DNA of 64,000 nucleotides from Pseudorhodobacter sp. PARRP1 (GTDB lineage: Bacteria > Pseudomonadota > Alphaproteobacteria > Rhodobacterales > Rhodobacteraceae), in contig NKIU01000002.1 of NCBI GenBank assembly GCA_002256245.1, forward strand, positions 62,001-126,000, read 5' to 3'. Shown piece by piece: positions 1 to 8,649 of the stretch. Every line of letters starts with the position of its first letter. Position 1 is the stretch's first letter. The notes beneath the pieces were generated by a model. That model made no database searches, was not told the origin of the DNA, and saw nothing but the letters and a program-made list of their open reading frames with translations. The position numbers and the translations under genes were made by a program.

Positions 1-2
1 CC

Positions 3-842
3 AACAGCCGCCGATCCACGGTGACTGCGCTTGAGAGTTTTGCGGCCAAGTATGGCCTGCGGGCGCGTCGCGCGGTGATCGGCTATGTCTCTGACACCGA
101 ACAGGAAATTGCGTTTCTGTATGACCCCGACAAGTTGGTTGCGCGGCATGATCCGCAGGGCGTGCCTGCGCCCAGCCATGGTGCGCCGGGTGCGCCGCGC
201 TTTGACAGCCAGTTGCGGCTGGATTTCAACGGCGACGGGGTGGAGGATCTGGTGCGGTTCTCCAAACCGCCGTTGGAATTGGCGGTGACGACCGCTCAAG
301 GCCATGCGCTGCGCCTGATCGGGGTGCATGCGAAATCGAAAGCGCCGCATGGCGCAGGCGATGACGCGGCCTTCAAGCGGATTTCGATCGAGAACCGCCG
401 CAAGCAGTTGGCCGAGTGTCTGTGGCTGCGCGCCCGGATTGACCGGCAGTTGGAGGCCGGGGACAGCCTGATCGTTATGGGCGATTTCAATGACGGGCCA
501 GGGCTTGATGAATACGAAAAGCTGTTTGGCCATTCGGGGGTAGAGGTGGTGCTGGGGCAGGGCGGACAGAAGCGCCTGCACGATCCACATGCCGAAATGG
601 CGCTGACCCAGACCAACGCGCTGGCACCAAGTTCGGCGCGGTTCTGGCTGCAGCCGCAACAGCGCTTCTTTGAGGCGCTTTTGGATTTCATCATGGTCTC
701 GGGCGATCTGGCGGCGCGCAAACCTTTGTGGCGGATCTGGCATCCGTTCAACGATCCGGGCGTTTTGGCGGTGCCGGAACTGGCGGATGCGCTGCTTTCC
801 GCCTCGGATCACTTTCCGGTGACGCTGGATCTGGCATTGTGA
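3..842 (+). CDS. Endonuclease/exonuclease/phosphatase family protein (5' end outside window)
   Basis: C-terminal part of a protein of the endonuclease/exonuclease/phosphatase superfamily (DNase I / sphingomyelinase fold). The reading frame is open from the window's left edge, so the GTG at 21 is probably internal and the true start lies upstream. Visible family motifs are IGVHAKSKAPHG (strand with a catalytic His), VMGDFNDGPG (metal/catalytic Asp-Phe-Asn box) and the terminal SDHFPVTLDL (Ser-Asp-His box). An insert reading DFNGDGVEDLVRF resembles an FG-GAP or calcium-binding loop. The substrate (nucleic acid, phospholipid or phosphate ester) cannot be told from sequence. The next gene follows after 35 bp on the same strand. 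Confidence 0.8.
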   Translation, partial: NSRRSTVTALESFAAKYGLRARRAVIGYVSDTEQEIAFLYDPDKLVARHDPQGVPAPSHGAPGAPRFDSQLRLDFNGDGVEDLVRFSKPPLELAVTTAQGHALRLIGVHAKSKAPHGAGDDAAFKRISIENRRKQLAECLWLRARIDRQLEAGDSLIVMGDFNDGPGLDEYEKLFGHSGVEVVLGQGGQKRLHDPHAEMALTQTNALAPSSARFWLQPQQRFFEALLDFIMVSGDLAARKPLWRIWHPFNDPGVLAVPELADALLSASDHFPVTLDLAL

Positions 843-877
843 TTTGAATTGTTACGAAGGACGGGCATAGTTGGGGG

Positions 878-1210
878 ATGAAACCCTTGATCCTTGCCCT
901 GCTGCTGTTGCCCGCGCCCGTGATGGCGCAAACCCCGCCGTCGGATGCCGACAAGGGGCTAAGCCTGATGCAGCAGGGGGCGGAGTTGTTGTTCAACCAT
1001 ATGTTGGGGCAGGTGGAGCCCAGCCTGCAAGATATGGCCAAGACATTGCAAGAAGCGCAGCCGAAGCTGATGGAAATTCTGGCGATGATCGACGATCTGT
1101 CGAATTATCACGCGCCCGAAAAGCTGCCGAACGGCGATATCATCCTGCGCCGCAAAACGCCGGCGGAGTTGAAGCTGGAGTCTTTGCCGGGGGCAGAGAC
1201 GGAGCTTTAG
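878..1210 (+). CDS. Small exported protein of unknown function
   Basis: A 110-residue protein beginning with a clear Sec signal peptide (MKPLILALLLLPAPVMA, cleavage near residue 17), so probably periplasmic. The mature part is short and helical (residues about 25-75, with a QDMAKTLQEAQPKLMEIL segment), followed by an ILRRKTPAELKLE tail. No catalytic motif is visible. The ATG has a TTGGGGG purine stretch just upstream. It may be cotranscribed with the preceding gene. I do not recognise a characterised family; similar short proteins occur in Rhodobacteraceae near envelope genes. Confidence 0.65.
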   Translation: MKPLILALLLLPAPVMAQTPPSDADKGLSLMQQGAELLFNHMLGQVEPSLQDMAKTLQEAQPKLMEILAMIDDLSNYHAPEKLPNGDIILRRKTPAELKLESLPGAETEL

Positions 1211-1222
1211 CGAAATCGGCCG

Positions 1223-1618
1223 CTAAAACGCGTGCGAGGTGGCAAGGTAAAGGTAGAACAGCGGCCCCGACCCGCGCCGACCGCCACCGCCGCCGGTGCT
1301 GTTCCACACCCGATCATCGGCCTTGATATACTGGAAATGATCCACCAGATCGGCCTCTAATTTGCGGGTGTTGCGCTCTGACGAGGATTGATAGATCAGG
1401 TTCATCCGCGTGGTCTGATACTCCAGCTTTTTCTGGTCAATCCGTCGCGCGAGGGCGGAATAATGGTTATAGCCGCTGGCAACACCGATGTAATACAAAT
1501 ACACCGGGCGATCAAAACGGCAGATCGCCGAGATTGAGCGCACGAGGGTTGAGAAAATCATGCTTGGGTGGCCGGTGAAATAGCTGTCGGTGATCTCGAC
1601 GCCGCGATAAGTTTCCAT
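1223..1618 (-). CDS. Small GIY-YIG nuclease-like protein
   Basis: A 131-residue protein, convergent with the preceding gene. I read a divergent GIY-YIG fold: VYLYYIG at residues 39-45 matches the paired Tyr strands. Basic ALARRIDQKKLEY follows in the helix that normally carries the catalytic Arg. LEADLVDHF at 87-95 carries the metal-binding Glu (E88). WNSTGGGGG at 105-113 supplies the conserved late Asn and a glycine turn. Length is about one domain with no DNA-binding extension. Whether it cuts DNA or is a structural relative is unknown. No mobile-element context is visible. Confidence 0.55.
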   Translation of the reverse strand: METYRGVEITDSYFTGHPSMIFSTLVRSISAICRFDRPVYLYYIGVASGYNHYSALARRIDQKKLEYQTTRMNLIYQSSSERNTRKLEADLVDHFQYIKADDRVWNSTGGGGGRRGSGPLFYLYLATSHAF

Positions 1619-1758
1619 GATGATATCCGTGGGTGCTAAAATGCCCGTTCAGGATGCCCGCAACCCAAGCGTGCGTCAAGCTTTCCGCGTCACACAAGCG
1701 TTCCTTGACCCTGCCGCGCAGACGTTGCAGTTTGGCGCGAAAAAGAAAGAGCAGCATC

Positions 1759-3045
1759 TTGGCCTCCACCCCCCCGTTCTCGCGCTTTGAATTCATGATC
1801 GCCTGGCGCTATCTGCGCGCCAAACGGGCCGAGGGGGGCGTGTCGGTGATGACATGGATCAGCCTGATCGGCATCACGCTGGCGGTGTTCGCGCTGATCG
1901 TGACGCTGGCGGTGCGCTCGGGCTTTCGCACCGAACTCGTCTCGACCTTTCTGGGCTCAAACGCGCATGTGACGGTGTATTCGGCGGGGCACATGGATGA
2001 GGCTGGCCAGATGGTAAAGGGCTTTGCCGATTACGACGCGATTGCCGCCAAACTGGCCGCTGTGCCGGGCGTGACCGAGGCCGCCCCGCAGATCAAAGGC
2101 CAGGTGATGGTGACGGCCATCGGCGATGGCACCAGCGGGGCCGAGGTGTTTGGCCTGCGTCTGGCCGATCTGAAGCGCATCCCCCGCATTGGCGACGGCG
2201 CGGATGCCTATGGCAACCTTGCAGAATTTGACCAGGGTATCGCGATTGGCTCGGGCCTTGCGCGCACTTTGGGGGTGACGGTGGGCGACAAGGTGCGGGT
2301 GATCTCGCCCTCGGGTGTCAAAAGCCCGATGGGGTTCAGCCCGCGCATCAACGCCTACAAGGTGGTCTATGTGTTCACCTCGGGCAATTATCTGATCGAC
2401 CAAAGCCGGATGTATATGCCGTTTGCCGAGGCGCAAAGCTATTTCAACCGCGAGAATCTGGCGGATGAATTTGCGGTGATGGTGCAAGACCCCGAAGCCA
2501 TCGACAGTTACGGCGCTGCGGTGATGGCGGCTGCGGGGCAGGATGCGCTGCTGTGGACGTGGAAAGATTCCGCCGGAAGCTACCTGAACGCGCTGAAGAT
2601 CGAGGACAATGTGATGTTCCTGATCATGTCGATCCTCGTGCTGATCTCGACGCTGAACATCATCTCGGGCCTGATTATGCTGGTGAAAAACAAGGGCCGC
2701 GATATTGGCATCCTGCGCACGATGGGGCTGACAGAGGGTTCCATTCTGCGGGTGTTTTTCATCTGCGGCGCGTTTACCGGGGTGGTGGGCACGCTGATGG
2801 GCGTGATCACCGGCTGCCTGTTTGCGACCTATATTGACGATGTGGTGGCGCTGATCAATCTGGTGACCGGCGGCGATGTCTGGGACCCGTCGATCCGCGG
2901 CATCTATGCGCTGCCGGCCGAGTTGAAGCTGGGGGATGTGGCATCGGCCATGGCCCTGTCGCTGGGCCTTTCCTTCATCGTCACCATCTTCCCGGCGCGG
3001 CGTGCCGCCCGGATGAACCCGGTAGAGGCGCTGCGCTATGAGTGA
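1759..3045 (+). CDS. lolC: Lipoprotein-releasing ABC transporter permease (LolC/LolE family)
   Basis: Inner-membrane permease of the Lol system, which extracts mature lipoproteins from the inner membrane for delivery to the outer membrane. About 428 residues if the TTG at 1759 is used; that start follows an AGAAAGAG purine stretch and gives the family-typical N-terminus [19 protein letters not shown]. The longer GTG start at 1633 and an ATG at 1795 are alternatives. One N-terminal membrane helix (about 29-51), a large periplasmic domain and three C-terminal helices ([40 protein letters not shown]) give the usual MacB/FtsX-type topology. The last 8 bp overlap lolD, so the two are translationally coupled. 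A single permease probably acts as a homodimer, as in other alphaproteobacteria. Confidence 0.9.
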   Translation: MASTPPFSRFEFMIAWRYLRAKRAEGGVSVMTWISLIGITLAVFALIVTLAVRSGFRTELVSTFLGSNAHVTVYSAGHMDEAGQMVKGFADYDAIAAKLAAVPGVTEAAPQIKGQVMVTAIGDGTSGAEVFGLRLADLKRIPRIGDGADAYGNLAEFDQGIAIGSGLARTLGVTVGDKVRVISPSGVKSPMGFSPRINAYKVVYVFTSGNYLIDQSRMYMPFAEAQSYFNRENLADEFAVMVQDPEAIDSYGAAVMAAAGQDALLWTWKDSAGSYLNALKIEDNVMFLIMSILVLISTLNIISGLIMLVKNKGRDIGILRTMGLTEGSILRVFFICGAFTGVVGTLMGVITGCLFATYIDDVVALINLVTGGDVWDPSIRGIYALPAELKLGDVASAMALSLGLSFIVTIFPARRAARMNPVEALRYE

Positions 3046-3721
3046 TTTTGCGCTGGAACTGGCAGGCATCGAGAAATGCTACAATCGCGGCAAACCGTCC
3101 GAGGTTTACGTCCTGCACGGTGCCACGCTGGAGGTGAAGCGGGGCGAGGTGGTGGCCTTGGTCGCCCCTTCCGGTGCCGGCAAATCGACGCTTTTGCACA
3201 TCGCGGGGCTTTTGGACACGCCGGATGAAGGCTCGGTCGCCTTGGGCGGGCGCAATATGGTGGGCCTCAGCGACCGCGCCCGCACCGAAGCGCGGCGCAA
3301 TGATGTGGGCTTCATCTATCAGTTTCACCACCTGTTGCCGGAATTCACCGCATTGGAAAACGTGGTGATCCCGCAGCTTGCCAATGGTGTCGCCAAACCG
3401 CAGGCCGAGGCGCGGGCGCGCGAATTGTTGAACCATGTCGGCGTGTTGCCCCGCGCAGGCCACCGCCCGGCGGCGCTCTCAGGTGGCGAGCAACAGCGCG
3501 TCGCCTTCTGCCGCGCGCTGGCGAATGGCCCGAAGTTGCTGCTCGCGGATGAACCCACCGGCAACCTTGACCCCGGCACTTCCGATCAGGTGTTCGGCGC
3601 GCTGATGGCTTTGGTGCGCGAAACTGGCCTCTCGGCCCTGATCGCGACCCATAATATGGAGCTTGCCGCCCGGATGGACCGTGTGGTGCGGCTGGACAAG
3701 GGGCGCGTTGTAACGTCCTGA
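3038..3721 (+). CDS. lolD: Lipoprotein-releasing ABC transporter ATP-binding protein LolD
   Basis: A 227-residue cytoplasmic ATPase powering LolC/E. Walker A is [10 protein letters not shown] (Lys49), the Q-loop is [18 protein letters not shown], the signature is LSGGEQQR, Walker B is [13 protein letters not shown] and the switch is THN. The [13 protein letters not shown] stretch is typical of LolD and distinguishes it from generic MacB-type ATPases. The start overlaps the end of the permease gene by 8 bp. The stop codon lies inside an FNR-like palindrome serving the next gene. Confidence 0.93.
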   Translation: MSDFALELAGIEKCYNRGKPSEVYVLHGATLEVKRGEVVALVAPSGAGKSTLLHIAGLLDTPDEGSVALGGRNMVGLSDRARTEARRNDVGFIYQFHHLLPEFTALENVVIPQLANGVAKPQAEARARELLNHVGVLPRAGHRPAALSGGEQQRVAFCRALANGPKLLLADEPTGNLDPGTSDQVFGALMALVRETGLSALIATHNMELAARMDRVVRLDKGRVVTS

Positions 3722-3731
3722 TCCAGATCAA
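3718..3731. promoter_or_regulatory. Candidate FnrL box upstream of cytochrome c
   Basis: CTGATCCAGATCAA matches TTGAT-N4-ATCAA at 9 of 10 positions. It overlaps the lolD stop codon and lies about 53 bp upstream of the cytochrome c ATG. FnrL activates respiratory cytochrome genes in Rhodobacter under low oxygen, so the position fits. No -35/-10 pair was firmly identified. Confidence 0.55.
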
Positions 3732-3783
3732 GGCCGGGTGCGGCACTTCCGTGCAAAATCGCCCGACCGTTCAGGAGATCACC

Positions 3784-4197
3784 ATGCGCATCATACCGTT
3801 CGTCACAGCCCTGGGGCTGACTGCCTTGCTGTTTGCCTGTGTCGAATACGGCAAGCCGCCCGAGAAAACCACCGGCGCGCAGGATTACGCCAATTACTGC
3901 GGTGCCTGTCATGGCCCAAGCGGCAAGGGCGACGGCGAGACGGCGGCTGGTTTGGACAAAAAGCCCGCCAACCTGACAACGCTTGCCGCGCGCAACAAGG
4001 GGGTGTTTCCGACCACCAAGGTGATGGCGCAGATCTGGGGCTATGCGGGCAAAAAGGGCCGCGGTGTGATGCCGGATTTCGCGCCGCTGATGGAGGGCGA
4101 GGCTGTGCCCTATGACGGCGGCGATGGCATTGCCACCCCAACCCCGATCCGGCTGGTGCAACTGGCCGAATACCTCAAGACACTTCAGCTGCCATGA
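3784..4197 (+). CDS. Monohaem c-type cytochrome, probable lipoprotein
   Basis: A 137-residue class I-type cytochrome c. The ATG at 3784 is preceded by AGGAG about 7 nt upstream; the in-frame GTG at 3751 has no such site. The N-terminus is a signal peptide with a lipobox-like LLFAC (Cys19), so it is probably a lipid-anchored periplasmic protein. Haem attachment is CGACH (Cys39, Cys42, His43), and Met96 in GVMPDF is the likely distal ligand. It resembles small electron carriers of high-affinity respiratory chains, but the partner oxidase is not in the window. The 3' end overlaps a convergent small gene by 23 bp. An FNR-like box upstream suggests low-oxygen induction. Confidence 0.85.
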   Translation: MRIIPFVTALGLTALLFACVEYGKPPEKTTGAQDYANYCGACHGPSGKGDGETAAGLDKKPANLTTLAARNKGVFPTTKVMAQIWGYAGKKGRGVMPDFAPLMEGEAVPYDGGDGIATPTPIRLVQLAEYLKTLQLP

Positions 4198-4396
4198 CCG
4201 CTGCATTGGGTTGCCGCTGCAACACCACCAATGCCAGCAAAATCAACAGCGGAAACCCGATGGCAAAGCTGACCAGCATGTCCTTGTGACCCTCGGATAA
4301 CCCGTTCGAGGCCGCAAGGATGCCGCCCACCACCGCCTCCATCCCCAAGGCATAAAGCACGATCAGCGCGGAAGGCGTTGAAAAGATGTAAGACAT
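4175..4396 (-). CDS. Small membrane protein of unknown function
   Basis: A 73-residue protein with two predicted membrane helices (about residues 10-29, IVLYALGMEAVVGGILAAS, and about 41-61, LVSFAIGFPLLILLALVVL) joined by a short polar loop. A good ribosome-binding stretch (AAAGGGAGCCC) precedes the ATG. The 3' end overlaps the cytochrome c gene antisense by 23 bp. No family was recognised. Two hydrophobic segments and a clear RBS make a real gene likely. Confidence 0.55.
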   Translation of the reverse strand: MSYIFSTPSALIVLYALGMEAVVGGILAASNGLSEGHKDMLVSFAIGFPLLILLALVVLQRQPNAAVMAAEVS

Positions 4397-4477
4397 GGGC
4401 TCCCTTTCCAGATGCGGTCAGGGCTATGTTTCGCGGAAACTGGTTAACAAATCCTTTCCGCGATCCCGGCAAACGGC

Positions 4478-4540
4478 ATTTCATCCGTTCTTAAATATCC
4501 CACCGGGGTCTGGGGGTGTGAAACCCCCAGCGGCCAGCCT
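4478..4540 (+). repeat. Dispersed intergenic repeat, copy 1
   Basis: The head TCATC-N7-AAATATCCC (4481-4501) is followed by a hairpin of CTGGGGG and CCCCCAG around the loop TGTGAAA (4510-4530). It is nearly identical to the copy at 30.8 kb. It lies between two genes on the minus strand, so it is not simply a plus-strand terminator. Confidence 0.7.
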
Positions 4541-4553
4541 CAATCCCCGCGCG

Positions 4554-5789
4554 TCACGCCCATTCGCCGCGCCGGAACACCGCTTCCACCGATCCATCCG
4601 CGCCAATGCCGTCAATATCAACCTGACCCGAGCCGATCATCCAATCGACATGGATCATGCTGGAATTGCCGCCCTGCGCCGTGATCTGTTCGGGCGTCAG
4701 GGTCGCGCCGTCCAGAAAACACTTGGCATAGCATTGGCCCAAGGCGATGTGGCAGGCGGCGTTTTCATCAAACAAGGTGTTGTAGAACAGCAGCCCCGAT
4801 TGTGAAATCGGCGAGCCATGCGGCACCAAAGCCACCTCGCCCAACCGCCGCGCGCCCTCGTCACTGTCGATCAGTTTTTGCAGCACCGCCTCGCCCTTGG
4901 TGGCCTTCGCCTCAACAATCCTGCCTGCTTCAAAGCGCACCTGAATGTTCTCAATCAGCGTGCCCTGATGCGCCAAGGGTTTGGTGGCGCTGACAAATCC
5001 ATCCACTCGCAGCGCGTGCGGCGTGGTGAAAACCTCCTCGGTCGGGATATTGGCGTTGCAGGTGACGCCGTTTTTCGCGGTGGAAGCGCCGCCTTGCCAT
5101 TCGTGGCCATCGGCCAGCCCCACGGTCAGATCCGTGCCCGGCCCGCTAAAGCGCAGGGCCGAAAACCGCTTGCCGTTCAGCCATTCGGTCCGACGGCGCA
5201 GGCCCGCGTTATGCGCGCCCCATGCCGCGACCGGATCGTCCTGATCAACCCGGGACGCCGCAAAAATCGCCTCGGCCAAGCGATGCACCGCCGCCTCCGG
5301 GGCCAGATCGGGGAACATCTGGCGCGCCCAAGCCTCGCCGGGGTAGGAGCAAATCGACCAGTTGATATCGAACCCGGCGATCTTCGCCAAAGCCGGTTGA
5401 TAGGCCAAGGAATTCGCCTTGCCCGCGCGGGCGACGCGGGCGGGGTCTTCGCCCGCCAGCAGCATCGGATTGTCGCCGACAATCGCCATGCGGGCAGCGC
5501 CATTGGCAAAAGCCTCGGCCATGCCGTTGTACAGCCAGTTCGGCGCGCGATCGAAACTGGCATCGCGCCCGTGCTGATACCGTGCCAGCGCAATCGCCTC
5601 ATCGGCAAAAATCGGCGTCACCACGCCCGCGCCCGCGCGATAGGCTGCCGCCGCAATCAACCGCACCAAGGGCAGGGCGGCCATCGGGGCGGTCAGGATC
5701 AGATCCTGCCCCGGCTGCAAGGCCACGCCGACATTCACCGCGACCTCGGCCAGTTTCGCCAGTTTCACCGGATCAATCGCTGCGTCCAT
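4554..5789 (-). CDS. M29-family metalloaminopeptidase
   Basis: A 411-residue aminopeptidase of peptidase family M29 (thermophilic aminopeptidase T type), removing N-terminal amino acids from peptides in the cytoplasm with two metal ions. Expected metal ligands are visible: Glu in NIPTEEVFTTP, Glu in ARRLGEVALVP, His in NAACHIALGQCY, and the His-Asp pair in MIHVDWMIGS near the C-terminus. The start was placed at the ATG ending at 5789, with GGGAGGCGG upstream; a longer open frame exists but lacks an RBS. It is divergent from a dipeptide/oligopeptide ABC operon, so it probably digests the imported peptides. Confidence 0.88.
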   Translation of the reverse strand: MDAAIDPVKLAKLAEVAVNVGVALQPGQDLILTAPMAALPLVRLIAAAAYRAGAGVVTPIFADEAIALARYQHGRDASFDRAPNWLYNGMAEAFANGAARMAIVGDNPMLLAGEDPARVARAGKANSLAYQPALAKIAGFDINWSICSYPGEAWARQMFPDLAPEAAVHRLAEAIFAASRVDQDDPVAAWGAHNAGLRRRTEWLNGKRFSALRFSGPGTDLTVGLADGHEWQGGASTAKNGVTCNANIPTEEVFTTPHALRVDGFVSATKPLAHQGTLIENIQVRFEAGRIVEAKATKGEAVLQKLIDSDEGARRLGEVALVPHGSPISQSGLLFYNTLFDENAACHIALGQCYAKCFLDGATLTPEQITAQGGNSSMIHVDWMIGSGQVDIDGIGADGSVEAVFRRGEWA

Positions 5790-6033
5790 CGCCGCCTCCC
5801 TTTGCCTGCATCGCCCGACCATAGCCGCAGGCAGGGCAGGGTCAACGGGCAGAAAATATCTTCCCCGCACACAAAGCAGCATATTGCGCGACGCTTCAGA
5901 ATTTGTCAGACATTTGAAAATGACCCAACGGCAAGCGATGCCAGTGGCCAAAACGCGCAGAAAAATGTCTCGGGCACACCCGGGCAGCCCGCCAACGAAC
6001 AGCCCGCGTCAGGGCGCCAACACGGAGGAACAG

Positions 6034-7638
6034 ATGCGACATTTCCTGAAACTCGCAGGGGCGCTGGTGACAGCCACGCTGATTGCGACAGCGCCGGTTT
6101 CGGCGCAGACCACCGTATATAGTGCGGGGGATACGACCTCCGGCACATATATGGATTACATGAAAACCGTTTATGCGCGTGCGGGCAACCCCGAGATCAT
6201 CCAACTGCCGCTGACCAGTTTCGATAACGACTATGTGCTGAACCCGATGGCGGCCGAGTCGTGGACGCAATCGGAAGATGGCCTGACCTGGACCTTCAAG
6301 CTGCGCCCCGGCCTCGTGTGGTCGGATGGCGCGCCTTTGAAGGCCTCTGACTATATCTTCGCGCTGCAACGCGCGGCCACGACGGGCTATGATTTCGCGT
6401 GGTATTGGGGCTATGCGGGCGGGATTGAGAACTGGGATGCGGTGACCAAGGGCGAGAAAGATGTCTCCACTTTGGGCATCAAGGCCGTTGATGATCTGAC
6501 GATTGAGGTCAAGACCGCCGCGCCAAAGCCTTATCTGCCGTCGGTGGTTTCCCTGTGGTATCCGGTGCCGAAACACGTCTGGGACAAGCTGGGCGACGAA
6601 TACGCCGCCAATGTCGAGACGCTGGTGTCCTCGGGCCCGTTCATTGTGGAATCGTGGGAGAAATCCAACAACAAGATGGTTCTGGTGAAGAACCCGACCT
6701 ACACCGGGCCTTGGGCTCCGCAGGTGGACCGCTTGGAAATCGACCCGACTTTGGGTGCGCCAGAGGTCGGTCTGCCCGCCTTCATGGCAGGCGAGGCGGA
6801 TTTTTCCTACCTGAACGCGGGCCAAATTCCCTTTGTGGAACAACGCTTTCCGGGCCAGATCGCCAAGAACGCGGTGTTCGCGACCAGCTATATCTCGTTC
6901 GGGCTGGACATGCCGCCCTTCGACAATATCAACGTCCGCAAGGCGTTTCAGGCCGCGATCAACCGCGATGAGATGACCTCGACGGTGCTGAAAGACCTCG
7001 CCATCCCCGGCAAATCGCTGCTGCCGCCGGGTTATCCTGGCTACAACGATGTGATCACAAGCCGAGCGGTGTTCGATCCGGAAAAGGCCAAGAAATTCAT
7101 GGTCGATGCGGGCTATCCGGATGGCAAGGGCTTCCCGGAAGTGGAAATCTGGTATCGCGATCAGGGCGGCTATAACGGCGCGATTTCCGGCCCGATGCTG
7201 CAATATCTGCAAGCGCAGTTCAAAGATATTCTGGGGATTACCATGAATATCAAGATCTTGCCGCAGAAAGACTGGATGGCGGGCATGATGGAGAAGAAGA
7301 ACAACCTGTTCCTCGCGCCCTATGAATACGACTATCTTGATCCGTCGAACTTCTACGGCATCTTCTACAACGGCGGGCGTCACAACCACCATCTGCAAGC
7401 CTATGATGATCTGGTGGCCAAGGCCGACAGCGCCCCGAAATGGGAAGATCGTGAGAAGTTGTATGAGCAGGCCGAACAGGTGCTGATCGACAATGCCTCG
7501 TTTGTGCCGCTGGTGCATCCGATCACCAATGCGGTGGTGTCCACGGAGCTGAAAGGCGACGGCACCAAGGCGAACAAGCTGGGATTCTCGCCCCTGCGGC
7601 AATTGGCGCTGTATTTCTACACGCATGTGTCGAAATAA
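6034..7638 (+). CDS. Peptide ABC transporter substrate-binding protein (family 5)
   Basis: A 534-residue periplasmic solute-binding protein of the DppA/OppA (SBP_bac_5) family. The ATG at 6034 follows GGAGGAA, and the N-terminus MRHFLKLAGALVTATLIATAPVSAQ is a Sec signal peptide. Family hallmarks include LNPMAAESWTQSEDGLTWTF, KASDYIFALQRA, and FDNINVRKAFQAAINRDEM. It is the first gene of a transporter operon, separated from the ATPase genes by a hairpin that should leave this gene with more transcript than the rest. The exact ligand (di-, oligopeptide or another cation) is not determined. Confidence 0.9.
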   Translation: MRHFLKLAGALVTATLIATAPVSAQTTVYSAGDTTSGTYMDYMKTVYARAGNPEIIQLPLTSFDNDYVLNPMAAESWTQSEDGLTWTFKLRPGLVWSDGAPLKASDYIFALQRAATTGYDFAWYWGYAGGIENWDAVTKGEKDVSTLGIKAVDDLTIEVKTAAPKPYLPSVVSLWYPVPKHVWDKLGDEYAANVETLVSSGPFIVESWEKSNNKMVLVKNPTYTGPWAPQVDRLEIDPTLGAPEVGLPAFMAGEADFSYLNAGQIPFVEQRFPGQIAKNAVFATSYISFGLDMPPFDNINVRKAFQAAINRDEMTSTVLKDLAIPGKSLLPPGYPGYNDVITSRAVFDPEKAKKFMVDAGYPDGKGFPEVEIWYRDQGGYNGAISGPMLQYLQAQFKDILGITMNIKILPQKDWMAGMMEKKNNLFLAPYEYDYLDPSNFYGIFYNGGRHNHHLQAYDDLVAKADSAPKWEDREKLYEQAEQVLIDNASFVPLVHPITNAVVSTELKGDGTKANKLGFSPLRQLALYFYTHVSK

Positions 7639-7645
7639 TCCCCTT

Positions 7646-7673
7646 GCCCCCCGGTTTTGGCCGGGGGGCTTTT
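7646..7673 (+). terminator. Intra-operon terminator-like hairpin
   Basis: GCCCCCCGG (7646-7654) pairs with CCGGGGGGC (7661-7669) and is followed by TTTTA. It sits between the binding-protein gene and the first ATPase gene. It probably stabilises the upstream mRNA or terminates part of the transcription. Confidence 0.75.
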
Positions 7674-7686
7674 ATCTGAGGCGCGC

Positions 7687-8649
7687 ATGACCCTGCTGGA
7701 TATCGAAAACCTGACCGTCAGTTTCCCGCAGCACGATGGCGTGGTGCAGGCGGTGCGCGGGGTGAGCCTGCGGGTGGCTGCGGGCGAAAGCGTTGGAATC
7801 GTGGGTGAATCCGGCTCGGGCAAGTCTGTCACCTGCATGGCGGCGCTGCGGCTTTTGCGCGAACCACCGTCGCGGATTGCGGCGGACAGGCTGGAGTTGG
7901 GCGGCATCGACGTGCTGCGGGCAGGGCGGGCGCACCTGACGGCGGTGCGGGGGCGCGTGGCCGCGATGGTGTTTCAAGACCCGATGACGGCGTTTGATCC
8001 GGTGTTCAGCATTGGCCATCAGATCGTGGAAACCATCCGTGCGCACCGTGATCTGTCAAAATCCGCGGCGACGGTTGAGGCCGCGGCTCTGCTGGCCCGC
8101 GTCGAAATCAAGCACCCCGATGCCATCCTGAACAGCTATCCGCACCAGCTTTCGGGCGGCATGTTGCAGCGCGCGATGATCGCGATGGCGCTGTCGTCCC
8201 GCCCGCAAATCCTGTTCGCGGATGAGCCGACAACCGCGCTGGATGTCACCATTCAGGCACAAATTCTGCATCTGATCAAGCAGTTACAGGCCGAGTTGGG
8301 CATGGCGCTGATCATGGTGACGCATGATCTGGGCGTGGTTGCCGAAACCGTGGACCGCGTTGTGGTGATGTATGGCGGCCGCGTGATGGAAACCGCGCCG
8401 GTGCAGGATATTTTTGACGCACCTTTGCATCCCTATACCCAGGCCCTGATGGCCTCGATGCCCGGTCGCACCCCCGGTAAGCAACGGCTTGTGGAAATCG
8501 CGGGGGCGTCGCCAAACCCCGCCAACCCGCCCACCGGCTGCCCGTTTCACCCGCGCTGTGCGGTGGCGGACGCGCATTGCGCAGCCGAGGCCCCGGCGTT
8601 CCGCGCTTTGTCCGACACCCGCGCGGCTGCGTGTTGGAGGCTGGCATGA
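7687..8649 (+). CDS. Peptide ABC transporter ATP-binding protein (DppD/OppD-like)
   Basis: A 320-residue ATPase. Walker A is GESGSGKS (Lys46), the Q-loop is [14 protein letters not shown], the signature is [15 protein letters not shown] and Walker B is [13 protein letters not shown]. The C-terminal oligopeptide/dipeptide extension with the cysteine-containing [14 protein letters not shown] segment is characteristic of the Dpp/Opp ATPases and often binds an iron-sulfur cluster. The ATG at 7687 was chosen over the upstream in-frame start because it begins the canonical [11 protein letters not shown]. It overlaps the next gene by 4 bp (ATGA). Confidence 0.9.
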   Translation: MTLLDIENLTVSFPQHDGVVQAVRGVSLRVAAGESVGIVGESGSGKSVTCMAALRLLREPPSRIAADRLELGGIDVLRAGRAHLTAVRGRVAAMVFQDPMTAFDPVFSIGHQIVETIRAHRDLSKSAATVEAAALLARVEIKHPDAILNSYPHQLSGGMLQRAMIAMALSSRPQILFADEPTTALDVTIQAQILHLIKQLQAELGMALIMVTHDLGVVAETVDRVVVMYGGRVMETAPVQDIFDAPLHPYTQALMASMPGRTPGKQRLVEIAGASPNPANPPTGCPFHPRCAVADAHCAAEAPAFRALSDTRAAACWRLA

